From contig DWWG01000016.1 of assembly GCA_019119875.1 (NCBI GenBank), positions 1-35,391 of the forward strand: DNA of 35,391 bases. Direction: 5' to 3'. The notes beneath the pieces were generated by a model, which searched no databases, had not been told where the DNA came from, and saw only the letters and a list, made by a program, of their open reading frames with translations. Positions 1 to 11,713 of this stretch are shown piece by piece. The DNA comes from Candidatus Dietzia intestinigallinarum. Its GTDB lineage: Bacteria > Actinomycetota > Actinomycetes > Mycobacteriales > Mycobacteriaceae. Each line of letters begins with the position of its first letter. Position 1 is the first letter of the stretch. A program made the position numbers and the translations under genes.

Positions 1-3
1 AAA

Positions 4-122
4 GTTACGGCGGCCACAGCGGCAGGGAAACGCCCGGTCCCATTCCGAACCCGGAAGCTAAGCCTGCCAGCGCCGATGGTACTGCACTCGCGAGGGTGTG
101 GGAGAGTAGGTCACCGCCGAAC
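4..122 (+). rRNA. rrf: 5S ribosomal RNA
   Basis: The segment carries the classic actinobacterial 5S core (GGCAGGGAAACGCCCGGTCC followed by the CCGAACCCGGAAGCTAAG loop). Helix I closes between about 4-12 and 114-122 with one mismatch. The length of about 119 nt is normal for the family. It is the last gene of an rRNA operon whose 16S and 23S genes lie upstream of the window. The ends are set by pairing and are good to within a few bases. Confidence 0.96.
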
Positions 123-134
123 ACAACTTCACAC

Positions 135-168
135 GCAGCGGGAGGGACAGACACGTCCCTCCCGCTGC
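135..168 (+). terminator. rRNA operon terminator hairpin
   Basis: A perfect 14-bp stem (135-148 with 155-168) with a 6-nt loop starts 13 nt after the 5S gene. Only a weak T-rich stretch (CTATTT) follows. Position and stem strength fit the intrinsic terminator of the rRNA operon. Confidence 0.85.
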
Positions 169-237
169 CGCTATTTCCGATCAACCGGCTGCAAGCCCGA
201 ACACGAGCCGAGCCCCGGTGCACGTAAGGTGAACGAC

Positions 238-1395
238 GTGAACGATTCCCGGTCAGACAGTGCAGAACACTCACCTCGCCGAGGCGACCGCGACATACCC
301 CGCCGAGGCGACCGGGCCGGCAACGCGAAAAAGCGGGACAACAGCTCCTATGGCGAACGTCGCGGCAAACGCTACGACGGACGCGGGGCGGACAAGACCG
401 CCACCCACGGACACCGTGGAGGACCCCGAGCCGACGGTGGCCCCCGGAGTGACAGCGGATCCCGACACGACGGTGGCCCCCGACACGATCGGGGCTCCCG
501 GCACGACGGCGGCGTCGATCGACATGATGCCGGCCCCGATCGCGGTGACGGACCCCGACGCGCCGCGCGCAGCAGCGACGGACGCAGAGGCCCGGACTTC
601 CGCGGACGGGGACGCGGCGGCGGAGATCGCCGGAACCCCGGCGGTCGGCGAGACGGCGGAGAAAGACGCCACGGTGCCGACCGCCCGGGGCCCGGCAGGC
701 CCGGACAGGACATCCGGGCCGCGGCTCGGGCTGATGAACCCGCGCTCCCGGAGGACATCGAGGCAACCGACCTCGATCCGGAGGTTCGACGGGATCTGCG
801 AAGTCTCGACAAAGCCAACGCCGAGACCGTGGCCAAGCACCTCGTCGCCGCGATGTACCTGGTCGACGACGACCCGGATCTCGCGCTCGCACACGGTCGG
901 GCCGCCAAGAACCGCGCCGGCCGCATCGGGGTGGTACGCGAAACACTCGGCGTTCTCGCCTACCGCGCAGCCCAGTGGTCCGAAGCTCTCGCCGAACTCC
1001 GGGCCGCACGCCGCATCTCCGGCGGCCCCGGGCTGCTGGCGATGATGGCCGACTGCGAGCGGGGACTGGAACGCCCCCAGCGGGCCATAGAACTTGCACG
1101 GGGCGACGAATCGCGACAACTCGACGGCGATGACCTCGTCGAACTCCGAATCGTCGAGGCCGGGGCCCGGATCGACATGGGCCAGGTCGATGCCGCACTC
1201 GTCACCCTTCAGGACGCCGGCGTCTCACCCGACGCCCGAGGCGAATCAGCTGCGCGGCTCGACTACGCCTACGCCGAGGTTCTGCTGGCCGCCGGCCGGA
1301 AAGCCGAAGCCGCGGAATGGTTCGGCCACGCCGTGGCCGCCGACCCGGAGGAGAACACCGACGCGAAAGCGCGTCTGGCTGAGCTGGAGGACTGA
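238..1395 (+). CDS. TPR-type protein with a long RGG/RHD-rich disordered N-terminus (Rv1691-like)
   Basis: The protein has about 385 residues. Roughly residues 1-160 are low complexity and built of R, G, D, H and P, with recurring RHDGG, RRGD and RGG-type units, so they should be disordered and strongly basic. The remaining part (from about the ALPEDIEATDLDPEVRRDLR segment) is an alpha-helical, Ala-rich region with the A-x-x-W-x-x-A-L spacing of tetratricopeptide repeats. By position (before the HAD phosphatase and tlyA) it matches M. tuberculosis Rv1691, a TPR protein of unknown role. GTG 238 is chosen because AAGGTG lies 6 nt upstream; GTG 229 is possible. Starts further upstream would run into the 5S gene. 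TAAGGT at 225-230 also looks like a -10 box, so the mRNA could be leaderless. RNA or ribosome binding through the RGG-like tail is inference only. Confidence 0.85.
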   Translation: MNDSRSDSAEHSPRRGDRDIPRRGDRAGNAKKRDNSSYGERRGKRYDGRGADKTATHGHRGGPRADGGPRSDSGSRHDGGPRHDRGSRHDGGVDRHDAGPDRGDGPRRAARSSDGRRGPDFRGRGRGGGDRRNPGGRRDGGERRHGADRPGPGRPGQDIRAAARADEPALPEDIEATDLDPEVRRDLRSLDKANAETVAKHLVAAMYLVDDDPDLALAHGRAAKNRAGRIGVVRETLGVLAYRAAQWSEALAELRAARRISGGPGLLAMMADCERGLERPQRAIELARGDESRQLDGDDLVELRIVEAGARIDMGQVDAALVTLQDAGVSPDARGESAARLDYAYAEVLLAAGRKAEAAEWFGHAVAADPEENTDAKARLAELED

Positions 1396-1402
1396 CGACG
1401 CC

Positions 1403-2401
1403 GTGACTTCTCGCACTCTCGCCTCCCGTCATGACTCGCTCCTCGTCGATCTCGACGGCACCCTGATCCGCGGAACGCAACCGATCCCGGGCGTGGCCGA
1501 AGCGCTCGAGGCGTCCGGACTGCCGGTGGTGTACGTGACCAACAACGCGAGCCGCGCACCCTCGGACACGGCGACCCACCTTCAGGGCCTGGGGTACTCG
1601 GCTCGACCTGAAGAGGTGATGACGAGCGCGCAGGCGGCCGTCGTGATGCTCGCCGACCACGTGGCCGACGGAGCGAAGGTTCTGGTGGTGGGCCACGACA
1701 GTTTCCGCGATCTCGCCCGACAGGCCGGCTACGAAGTGGTTCGTTCCGCAGACGACCACCCCGAGGCCGTTCTGCAGGGACTGTCCCGTGAACTCACCTG
1801 GTCCGACCTCGCCGAAGGCTGCCTGGCTATCCGCACCGGCATCCCGTGGATCGCGTCGAACACCGACGCGACCCTGCCCACCGAAAGGGGACTCCTGCCG
1901 GGTAACGGCTCCCTCGTCACCGCCATGAAGACTGCGACAGACCGTGAACCGGTGGTCGCCGGTAAACCGGCCGCGGGAGTCCTGCACGCTGCAGCCGCGC
2001 TCGCGGATGCGAAGCGCCCGCTCGTCATCGGCGACCGCCTCGACACCGACATCGAGGGTGCGGTGGCCGCAGGGATGCCGGCCCTGATGGTGCTGACCGG
2101 AGTCCACGGGCCCTCCGACCTCCTGGCAGCGCCACCGTCCCGGCGCGCGACCCACCTCGCGTACGACCTGTCCACCGTGAACGCGAACGGCGAGGATTCC
2201 CGGATCGCCACCGCCGACGAGATCATCGGCTCCGTCGTGGGCGGAGTACTGCTCGTGGAGGAGCTGCCGACCGGTCTCGAGGGCGTCGCACTGGCCCGCG
2301 CCGTCATCCGCCACGGGTGGGAGCACGGGGCAGCCCGCGTGGATGCGGTTGCTCCGACGGTCAGGTCCCGCCTGGCGGATGCAGGGTTCGTCGTCGGCTA
2401 G
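1403..2401 (+). CDS. HAD-family phosphatase, glycerol-3-phosphate phosphatase-like (Rv1692-like)
   Basis: This is a 332-residue HAD hydrolase of the NagD/phosphoglycolate phosphatase class. Motif I is DLDGTL with the nucleophile D16 and acid D18. Motif II lies in VVYVTNNASR, the conserved lysine in AGKPAAG, and motif IV is IGDRLDTD at about 209-216. Its orthologue by position in M. tuberculosis, Rv1692, is reported as a glycerol-3-phosphate phosphatase that recycles phospholipid head groups; the substrate here is inferred from that. The roughly 80 C-terminal residues after the HAD core form an extra small domain, as in the mycobacterial protein. Start GTG 1403 lies 7 nt after the previous stop with GGAGG at 1386-1390, a longer than usual spacing. 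An alternative function is 4-nitrophenyl phosphatase or phosphoglycolate phosphatase. Confidence 0.9.
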   Translation: MTSRTLASRHDSLLVDLDGTLIRGTQPIPGVAEALEASGLPVVYVTNNASRAPSDTATHLQGLGYSARPEEVMTSAQAAVVMLADHVADGAKVLVVGHDSFRDLARQAGYEVVRSADDHPEAVLQGLSRELTWSDLAEGCLAIRTGIPWIASNTDATLPTERGLLPGNGSLVTAMKTATDREPVVAGKPAAGVLHAAAALADAKRPLVIGDRLDTDIEGAVAAGMPALMVLTGVHGPSDLLAAPPSRRATHLAYDLSTVNANGEDSRIATADEIIGSVVGGVLLVEELPTGLEGVALARAVIRHGWEHGAARVDAVAPTVRSRLADAGFVVG

Positions 2402-2411
2402 CGTGGAGCAC

Positions 2412-2630
2412 GTGAGCACACCCGCACCGCACCCGCGTCCCGGGCCGACCGGGCCGGACATCGACGAACTTCGTGTCGCGTTCGACGACCTGCTGGCCGA
2501 CTCGGCAGCCACCGACGCAAACGGGGACCACGACGGCGCGGCGAGCGTGCGCGATGAGCAGGTGGCCGCGCTCGACGCAGCCCACGAGCTGCTCGCAGAC
2601 GCATTGACGGCACTGGACGCGCAACGCTGA
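2412..2630 (+). CDS. Small acidic helical protein upstream of tlyA (Rv1693-like)
   Basis: The product is about 72 residues: a Pro-rich start followed by an acidic helical segment (DIDELRVAFDDLLAD and ALDAAHELLADALTAL) with heptad-like leucines. It fills the gap between the phosphatase and tlyA and its TGA overlaps the tlyA ATG by one base (TGATG), which implies coupled translation. It sits where M. tuberculosis has the small gene Rv1693. No domain is recognised. The start could be GTG 2403 or GTG 2412; neither has an ideal ribosome binding site. Confidence 0.65.
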   Translation: MSTPAPHPRPGPTGPDIDELRVAFDDLLADSAATDANGDHDGAASVRDEQVAALDAAHELLADALTALDAQR

Positions 2631-3448
2631 TGGCGGCACGACGGAGGCGACTCGACGCCGAACTCGTCCGGCGCAAGATGTGCGACAGCCGCGAACGCGC
2701 ACGAGCGCTCATCGCCGACGGTCGGGTGATCGTCAACGGTGTGGCAGCGTCCAAACCCGCCACTCAGGTGGAGCCGACCACGTCGATAGCGCTGACCGCC
2801 TCGGACGAACCCGACTGGGCCTCCCGCGGGGCGCACAAGCTGCTCGGCGCCCTCGACGCCTTCGAGATCGTCGTGGAAGGCGCGCGGTGCCTGGACGCGG
2901 GCGCATCCACCGGCGGATTCACCGACGTGCTACTGACCCGCGGTGCGGCTCGCGTCGAAGCCGTAGACGTGGGTTACGGACAACTCGTGTGGCGACTACG
3001 CAACGACGACCGCGTGGGGGTGCACGACAAGACCAATGTGCGCTCGCTGGCACCGGAGGACATCGGGGGAGAGGTGGATCTCGTGGTCTCCGACCTGTCA
3101 TTCATCTCATTGGCGCTGGTGCTTCCGGCACTGGCCCGATGCGTCCGGCCCGGCGGTGATCTGCTGCCCATGGTCAAGCCCCAGTTCGAAGTCGGACGTG
3201 ACCGGGTCGGACAGGGCGGGGTCGTCCGGGACCCGGGGCTGCGGATCGAGTCCGTGACCGGGGTCGCCCGCACTGCCGCGGCACTCGGACTGGAGACACG
3301 GGGATGTGTGGCCAGCCCGCTGCCCGGCCCCTCCGGGAACGTGGAGTACTTTCTGCATCTGCGCGACGTGGGAGAGACGGAACAGGTGGAACTTACCGAC
3401 AGTGCAGTAGACGCGATCCGAACCGCGGTCGAGGAGGGTCCCCGATGA
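2630..3448 (+). CDS. tlyA: 16S/23S rRNA (cytidine-2'-O)-methyltransferase TlyA
   Basis: TlyA methylates the 2'-hydroxyl of C1409 in 16S and C1920 in 23S rRNA (E. coli numbering) using S-adenosylmethionine; its loss gives capreomycin resistance in mycobacteria. The 272-residue protein has an N-terminal S4 RNA-binding domain (about 1-65) and a FtsJ-like Rossmann methyltransferase. The SAM loop is LDAGASTGG at 88-96. Catalytic-type residues are seen as D155 in VSDLSF and K183 in MVKPQFEVG. ATG 2630 overlaps the upstream stop by one base, and the stop overlaps the nadK ATG (ATGA). Confidence 0.95.
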   Translation: MAARRRRLDAELVRRKMCDSRERARALIADGRVIVNGVAASKPATQVEPTTSIALTASDEPDWASRGAHKLLGALDAFEIVVEGARCLDAGASTGGFTDVLLTRGAARVEAVDVGYGQLVWRLRNDDRVGVHDKTNVRSLAPEDIGGEVDLVVSDLSFISLALVLPALARCVRPGGDLLPMVKPQFEVGRDRVGQGGVVRDPGLRIESVTGVARTAAALGLETRGCVASPLPGPSGNVEYFLHLRDVGETEQVELTDSAVDAIRTAVEEGPR

Positions 3449-4374
3449 CAGGCACGAAGCCCCCGGCTCCGGGTCGGCGGATTCTGCTCGAGCCCAACAT
3501 CGGGCGGCCGGACATCGTGGCCACCGTCGCCCAGGTGGTGCGGGCCTGTGCGGGCCACGACATCGCCGTCCGCATGCTTGAGGACACCAGCTCGCATGTG
3601 GCCACCGGGATCGCTGTGGAGACCGTCCCCGACACGCCCGACGCGGCCGACGGTTGCGAGCTCGTCCTGGTACTGGGAGGGGACGGCACCTTCCTCCGGG
3701 CGTGCCAGTACGCCAACGCCGCAGACGTCCCGGTGCTCGGCGTGAACCTCGGGCACATCGGGTTCCTGGCCGAGTCCGAGGTCGAGTCGCTCAGCGGTGT
3801 CGTCGAACAGATCGCCGCACGCGACTACCGGGTGGTCGAGAGAATGACCGTCGAGGCGACGATCATCAACGGGGACACCGTGCTCGGGCGGGACTGGGCG
3901 CTCAACGAGGTGAGTATCGAGAAGGTGTCACGGCAGGGAGTGCTCGAGGCTTCCGTCGAGATCGACGGCCGGCCCGTGAGCGACTACGGGTGCGACGGCA
4001 TGCTCGTGTCCACACCGACGGGATCCACCGCGTACGCGTTCTCGGCCGGTGGACCGATCGTGTGGCCCGAACTCGACGCGATCCTGGTCGTGCCGAACAA
4101 CGCCCACGCGTTGTTCGCCCGACCGATGGTGGTCGCGCCCACCTCGAGGGTCGCGGTCGAGACGGGCGTGAGGTCCGTGCCCTGCGTGGTGGTCCTCGAC
4201 GGGCGACGGACGATCGACGCGCCGCCCGGCAGCCGCGTGGAGGTCGTCCGCGGAAGTCGGCCGGTCAAATGGGTCAGGCTGGACGACTCCCCGTTCACCG
4301 ATCGCCTGGTGACCAAGTTCGAGCTGCCCGTCACGGGGTGGCGCGGACGGTCAGGTGTCCGCCCCCTCGCCTAG
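3445..4374 (+). CDS. nadK: NAD kinase
   Basis: The enzyme phosphorylates NAD to NADP; the M. tuberculosis orthologue (PpnK, Rv1695) can use ATP or polyphosphate. The 309-residue protein contains the GGDGT motif at 78-82, the NLGHIGFLAE segment, NEVSIEK and the TPTGSTAYAFSAGGP loop that binds NAD, then the actinobacterial VVPNNAHALFARP segment. ATG 3445 is fixed by an excellent site (GAGGAGGG, 6 nt spacing) and by the ATGA overlap with tlyA, so the two are translationally coupled. Confidence 0.96.
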   Translation: MTGTKPPAPGRRILLEPNIGRPDIVATVAQVVRACAGHDIAVRMLEDTSSHVATGIAVETVPDTPDAADGCELVLVLGGDGTFLRACQYANAADVPVLGVNLGHIGFLAESEVESLSGVVEQIAARDYRVVERMTVEATIINGDTVLGRDWALNEVSIEKVSRQGVLEASVEIDGRPVSDYGCDGMLVSTPTGSTAYAFSAGGPIVWPELDAILVVPNNAHALFARPMVVAPTSRVAVETGVRSVPCVVVLDGRRTIDAPPGSRVEVVRGSRPVKWVRLDDSPFTDRLVTKFELPVTGWRGRSGVRPLA

Positions 4375-4383
4375 GGTGGTTGC

Positions 4384-6129
4384 GTGCTCACGGAACTCCG
4401 GATCAGTGGTCTAGGCGTCATCGACGAGGCCGTCGCCGAGTTTTCGCCCGGCCTGTCGGTCCTCACCGGCGAGACCGGTGCCGGGAAGACGATGGTGGTC
4501 ACAGGCCTGAGATTGCTGGCCGGAGGGCGTGCCGACCCCGGCCGGGTCCGTCGCGGTGCGGACAAGGCCCTCGTCGAGGGCCGATTCGACCTGAACGCGT
4601 CCGCCACGATGGACGCCACGGATCGACGCGAACTGGACGAACTACTGGAGAACTCCGACGCCGAGCTGGACGAGGACGGCAGTGTGATCGCCGTGCGTCG
4701 TGTCGGGGCGGACGGTCGGTCCAGAGCCCGTCTCGGCGGGCGGTCGGTACCCGCGGGGACACTCGCACGCTTCTGTGCGCCGGTGCTCGCGGTGCACGGG
4801 CAGAACGACCAGCTACGCCTCCTGCGTGCGGACCATCAACGTGACGCCGTCGACACCCACGGCGGAGACGCGGCACGATCGGCGCTCGACGCCTACCGTG
4901 ACTCCTACCGCCGCTGGCGTGAGGCCGAGACGTCGCTGGCAGAACGTACGGGCAGGGCCCGCGAGCTGGCGCGTGAGGCCGACCTGTTGCGGATGGGGCT
5001 GGAGGAGATCGACGGACTGAACCCGCAGCCGGGGGAGGAGGCCGAACTCGACGCCCTCATCCGCCGGTTGACCGATTCGGAGGAACTCCGGGAGATCGCG
5101 GGTGCCGCGCACGGGTTCCTCGCCGGTGACGGCGAGAGCGTCGAACCGGTGGTCGGGGAGCTGGACCAGCTGCGGCAGCGGCTGGCCGGCGCCGGCGATC
5201 CCGCACTCGATCCCATCGCCACGAGCATCGGTCAGGCCGTTGCCGCGTTGGGTGATGCCGCCACCGAGCTCGGCCTCTACCTGGCCGAACTGCCCGTGGA
5301 CGCCGCGGATCTGGATTCTGCTCTGGCACGGCGGCACGAGCTGCGGGCCCTCACCCGCAAGTACGGCACGGATGTGGACGACGTGATCGCCTGGGCCGAG
5401 AAGGCCCGCGTCAGGCTGACCGAGGTCGACACGTCCGATTCCGCGGTGGCAGAACTGCAGTCCGAGGTCGCCGGCCTGGCCGACGAGGTGGCCGAACGGG
5501 GCGCGGCTCTGACGAAGGTCCGCCGCGCGGCGGGCGAGGACCTGGCCGAACGCGTCTCCGCCGAGCTCGCGGAGCTGTCGATGGGCGGGGCCCGGCTCGC
5601 GGTGCGGATCACTCCGGCCGGGGACGGACTCGCCGGTGCGACCGAGTCCGGACTCGACGACGTGGCCCTCGAGCTGGAAGGCCCCTCGGGTGCGGTGCCG
5701 TTGGGCAAGGGGGCCTCGGGCGGCGAGCTCTCGCGAGTGATGCTCGCCCTGGAGGTGGTGCTGGCCGAACGCTCCGGGGGAGGCACGCTGGTGTTCGATG
5801 AGGTCGACGCCGGAGTCGGTGGCCGCGCGGCGTTGAGTATCGGCAGGCGGCTGGCCTCTCTCGCGCGTACCCATCAGGTCATCGCGGTGACCCATCTCGC
5901 CCAGGTCGCGGCATATGCGGACACTCATCTGGTCGTCCACAAGGACACGGACGCCGGGGGCGGCTCCACCGTTGTCTCGGGTGTCCGGCCGGTGGCCGAT
6001 TCGGACAGGGTCACGGAGTTGGCGAGGATGCTCGCCGGTATGGAGGACACCGACACCGGCCTGGCCCACGCACGTGAACTGTTGGAGAAGGCACAGAGAC
6101 AAAAGTCTCAAGCTCAAGTCGACCGTTAG
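4384..6129 (+). CDS. recN: DNA repair protein RecN
   Basis: RecN is an SMC-like ATPase that acts at DNA double-strand breaks. The 581-residue product has Walker A (GETGAGKT, 29-36), a central alpha-helical coiled-coil region, the ABC signature GASGGELSRVMLALE and Walker B with LVFDEVDAGVGG. Length is normal for the family. Start is GTG 4384, with AGGGTGG just upstream, 9 bases after nadK. The gene ends with TAG, and a 58-base gap before steA suggests that the transcription unit may break there. Confidence 0.96.
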   Translation: MLTELRISGLGVIDEAVAEFSPGLSVLTGETGAGKTMVVTGLRLLAGGRADPGRVRRGADKALVEGRFDLNASATMDATDRRELDELLENSDAELDEDGSVIAVRRVGADGRSRARLGGRSVPAGTLARFCAPVLAVHGQNDQLRLLRADHQRDAVDTHGGDAARSALDAYRDSYRRWREAETSLAERTGRARELAREADLLRMGLEEIDGLNPQPGEEAELDALIRRLTDSEELREIAGAAHGFLAGDGESVEPVVGELDQLRQRLAGAGDPALDPIATSIGQAVAALGDAATELGLYLAELPVDAADLDSALARRHELRALTRKYGTDVDDVIAWAEKARVRLTEVDTSDSAVAELQSEVAGLADEVAERGAALTKVRRAAGEDLAERVSAELAELSMGGARLAVRITPAGDGLAGATESGLDDVALELEGPSGAVPLGKGASGGELSRVMLALEVVLAERSGGGTLVFDEVDAGVGGRAALSIGRRLASLARTHQVIAVTHLAQVAAYADTHLVVHKDTDAGGGSTVVSGVRPVADSDRVTELARMLAGMEDTDTGLAHARELLEKAQRQKSQAQVDR

Positions 6130-6174
6130 CCAGACACGCCGGTACGCCTCCCTGATCACTTGAATCACACGAGT

Positions 6175-6180
6175 GATACT
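6175..6180 (+). promoter_or_regulatory. Candidate -10 box for a leaderless steA transcript
   Basis: GATACT ends 7 nt before ATG 6188. No Shine-Dalgarno sequence lies before that ATG, and no matching -35 box is seen at the usual spacing. This arrangement is what a leaderless actinobacterial mRNA start looks like. Confidence 0.4.
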
Positions 6181-6187
6181 CCTGCAC

Positions 6188-7356
6188 ATGAAGATGTCGG
6201 GTCTGCTCAATCGTCGTTCCACCGACCTCGCCGGAATAGTCGGTGCCCTCCGTCAGATCCCCGCAGGGGCTCCGGCGCCCCGGAGACTCGGGGCGAAGGA
6301 CGTGGCGGTGCTCGATCTCAACCGCACCTCGGCTGAGACCGCCCGCGCGGTGGTCGACGCCGGTGTGGCGGCTGTCGTGCACGTGCCGAGGTCGGGTGAG
6401 GAGATGCTGCCCCGTGCCGCGTACCGGATCCTCGCCGGGTCCACGGTGCCGGTCATCGAGGACGCCGACCTGTCCGACGTCCCGGACGGCACCCGCGTCC
6501 GCATCGACGAGGGAGTGGTCTACGCCCTCAAGTCCGATGACGAGCTCGCGACCGGCCGCGAAGCAGGGTCCGCGACCCTGCTCGCCGAGGTCGACTCCGC
6601 CGAGAACGCCTACGTGGAGTCGGCGCTGGCCCACCTCGCCAATGCCACCGAATTCCTGAGCATCGAGCACCAGCTCCTCCTCGACGGCGAAGGCCTGCCG
6701 CAGATCGACGTCGACTTCGTCGATCGCCACGTCCTGGTGGTGACCGGGGACGAGGCCTCGAAGGGGCAGCTCGCAGACCTCAAACCCTTCATCCGTGAGT
6801 ACCGTCCCGTTCTGGTCGGTGTGGACGGGGGCGCCGAGCTGCTGCGCGCGGCCCGGCTGACGGCCGACGTCGTCGTCGCCACCCCCACCGAGGTCTCCGA
6901 GGAGGTGCTCACCGACGCCGCGGTGCTGGTGGTCCCCGCCGACCGCGACGGCCGGGCGGAAGGCCTCGAGCGGATCACGGACCTCGGCCTGGGGGCGACG
7001 ACGTTCCCCGCGGCGGCCACCGCCCGGGACATGGCGCTGCTGCTCGCGTTCCACGGCGGCGCCGAGATGATCGTCACCACCGGCGAGAACCGCGGGCTCG
7101 AGAACGCCTTCGGCACGTCCTCGGCACCGTCGTCGACGATGGTCGACACCACCGTGTCGGCCCGCCTGGTCCACGCCGACGCCTGCTCGACCCTGTACCG
7201 CTCGCGTGGTGCCGGCATCGGACTGGCACTGCTCGTGCTCGCCGCGCTCGCCGCCGTGGCCGTCGTGGTCGTGGCGCGTGACTCCGCACAGGACCTGCTG
7301 GTCTGGGCTGTCGAGACCTGGAACTCCTTCGCCCTGTGGGTCCAGGGACTCTTCCG

Positions 7357-7360
<4 letters not shown>
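6188..7360 (+). CDS. steA: Cytokinetic-ring protein SteA (Rv1697-like)
   Basis: The protein (390 residues) belongs to the family of C. glutamicum SteA and M. tuberculosis Rv1697, starting with the family-typical KMSGLL after ATG. The middle part (about 180-330: RHVLVVTGDE, KPFIREYRPVLVGVDGGAELL, TFPAAATARDMALLLA) resembles a thiamin-pyrophosphokinase-like fold but lacks a proven enzymatic role. One transmembrane helix lies at about 341-363, followed by an aromatic amphipathic tail. In C. glutamicum SteA and SteB act together in daughter-cell separation at the septum. The start ATG 6188 has no ribosome binding site and may be leaderless. The end overlaps steB by GTGA, which matches a two-protein complex. 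Confidence 0.9.
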
Positions 7361-10120
<2,760 letters not shown>

Positions 10121-10123
10121 ACC

Positions 10124-10693
10124 ATGTCGCAATCCGGTGCCCCCGGGGCGCATGACTATCAGACCGTCGCCAGCCGCGAGATCTTCGACGGCCGGATCGT
10201 CAGGCTGCGCATCGACACCCTGACCATGCCCGGCGGGGGCACCGCCGACAGAGAGATCTGCGGGCACGACGACGCCGCGGCCGTGGTGGCGGTCGATCCC
10301 GACGATCGGATCGTCCTGGTGCGTCAGTACCGCCACGCCGTGGGGGAGCGACTGTGGGAGCTGCCCGCCGGCCTGTGCGATGTCGAGGGCGAGCCGCCGT
10401 TGGAGACGGCGCGGCGCGAACTGGTCGAGGAAGCGGGCCTGGAGGCCGCGGAATGGCGTCCGGTCGTCGAGATCGTGCCGTCGCCCGGGTTCAGTACAGA
10501 ACGCGTCCACGTGTACCTGGCCACCGGTCTCCACGAGGTGGACCGGCCGGAGGCGCGACACGAGGAGGCCGACATGGAGGTGGTCCGCATGCCGTTGACC
10601 GAGGCCGTCGACGCCGTCCTCGACGGCCGGATCGTCAACGGCATCGCCGTGGCCGGCATCCTCGCGGCCCGGACCCTGCTCGACCGGGCCTGA
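10124..10693 (+). CDS. Nudix hydrolase, ADP-ribose pyrophosphatase type (Rv1700-like)
   Basis: The 189-residue protein has a Nudix box at about 83-106 with the core RELVEEAGL, preceded by [18 protein letters not shown], the pattern of ADP-ribose pyrophosphatases. Rv1700 at the same position in M. tuberculosis is a characterised ADPRase that hydrolyses ADP-ribose to AMP and ribose-5-phosphate. The gene starts 3 bases after pyrG (ATG 10124) without a strong ribosome binding site, so it probably depends on pyrG translation. The exact substrate is inferred from the family. Confidence 0.92.
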   Translation: MSQSGAPGAHDYQTVASREIFDGRIVRLRIDTLTMPGGGTADREICGHDDAAAVVAVDPDDRIVLVRQYRHAVGERLWELPAGLCDVEGEPPLETARRELVEEAGLEAAEWRPVVEIVPSPGFSTERVHVYLATGLHEVDRPEARHEEADMEVVRMPLTEAVDAVLDGRIVNGIAVAGILAARTLLDRA

Positions 10694-10709
10694 CGGGCCG
10701 GGGGCCGTC

Positions 10710-11660
10710 GTGTCCGGTGACGCGGCCGTGGACTCACAGATCCGCGGATTCCTGGATCACCTCGCCGTCGAACGCGGAGCGTCGCCCCACACCCTCGCCG
10801 CCTACCGACGGGACCTCGACAGGTACCGGCGTCATCTCGGTGCGGCCGGGGTGACGGACCTGGCGTCGGTGAGCGAGTCGCACGTCGAGGAGTTCCGTAC
10901 GGTCCTGTCCACCGGGGACCCGGACGCCGGGCAGCGGGCACTGGCACCCAGTTCGGTCGCCCGCGCACTGGCGGCGGTCCGGGGCCTGCACAGGTTCGCC
11001 ACCCGGGACGGGGTGACCCTCGTCGACACCGCGGCCGCTGTGCGCCCGCCCACGCCCGCGAAACGGCTGCCCAAGGCGGTCCCGGTGGACCGGATGATCG
11101 CGATGATCGAGTCCGCCGGTGAGACGGAGACAGACACCGAACCCGCCAGATTGCGGAACCGGGCCATGCTCGAACTGCTGTATGCCTCCGGCGCCCGGGC
11201 CACCGAGCTCCTGGGACTGGACGTCGACGACCTCGACGGGCTCGACCACGCCGAGGGGGGCTCGGTGCTCCTGCGGGGCAAGGGCGGCAAGGAACGGGTG
11301 GTGCCGCTGGGGCGTCCGGCATGTGACGCGGTGAGCGCCTACCTGGTCCGGGCCCGTCCGGCGCTCGCGATCCAAGGGGGGCCGGCGCTGTTCGTCAACT
11401 CCCGGGGTGGCCGGCTGTCCCGCCAGACCCTGTGGAACGTCGTCGGGGACGCGGCCAGGCGTACGGGCCTCGGGCAGGACATCTCACCGCACTCGTTCCG
11501 ACACTCGTTCGCGACCCATCTCCTCGATGGCGGGGCGGACATCCGGGTGGTCCAGGAACTGCTGGGGCACTCCTCGGTGACCACGACCCAGGTGTACACG
11601 CTCGTCACGGTCGACACACTGCGCGAGGTCTGGGCCGAGTGTCACCCGCGGGCACGGTAA
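10710..11660 (+). CDS. xerD: Site-specific tyrosine recombinase XerD
   Basis: XerD resolves chromosome dimers at dif together with XerC and FtsK. The 316-residue protein has the SAM-like N-terminal core-binding domain (about 8-105) and the catalytic domain with R163 ([11 protein letters not shown]), a lysine in [12 protein letters not shown] (about 191-194), H261 and R264 ([12 protein letters not shown]), H287 (LLGHSS) and Y296 (TQVYTLV). All catalytic residues are present, so it should be active. Location next to pyrG, parA-like and scpAB matches chromosomal XerD rather than an integrase of a mobile element. GTG 10710 is the likely start; GTG 10728 is an alternative. Confidence 0.94.
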   Translation: MSGDAAVDSQIRGFLDHLAVERGASPHTLAAYRRDLDRYRRHLGAAGVTDLASVSESHVEEFRTVLSTGDPDAGQRALAPSSVARALAAVRGLHRFATRDGVTLVDTAAAVRPPTPAKRLPKAVPVDRMIAMIESAGETETDTEPARLRNRAMLELLYASGARATELLGLDVDDLDGLDHAEGGSVLLRGKGGKERVVPLGRPACDAVSAYLVRARPALAIQGGPALFVNSRGGRLSRQTLWNVVGDAARRTGLGQDISPHSFRHSFATHLLDGGADIRVVQELLGHSSVTTTQVYTLVTVDTLREVWAECHPRAR

Positions 11661-11713
11661 CGTGGCCGGGGATACGGCCCGGGTGCGGGTGAGGGCGACG
11701 AGAGGAGACGCGG

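Noticed and set aside
5-1198. Minus-strand Arg-rich frame over the 5S gene and first CDS
   Set aside because: It covers the rRNA gene and its terminator and mirrors the repetitive coding strand.
1202-2836. Minus-strand 544-residue frame opposite the HAD and small genes
   Set aside because: No ribosome binding site or domain; the plus-strand genes carry clear motifs.
4813-6222. Minus-strand 469-residue frame opposite recN
   Set aside because: It is a shadow of a gene with complete Walker and signature motifs.
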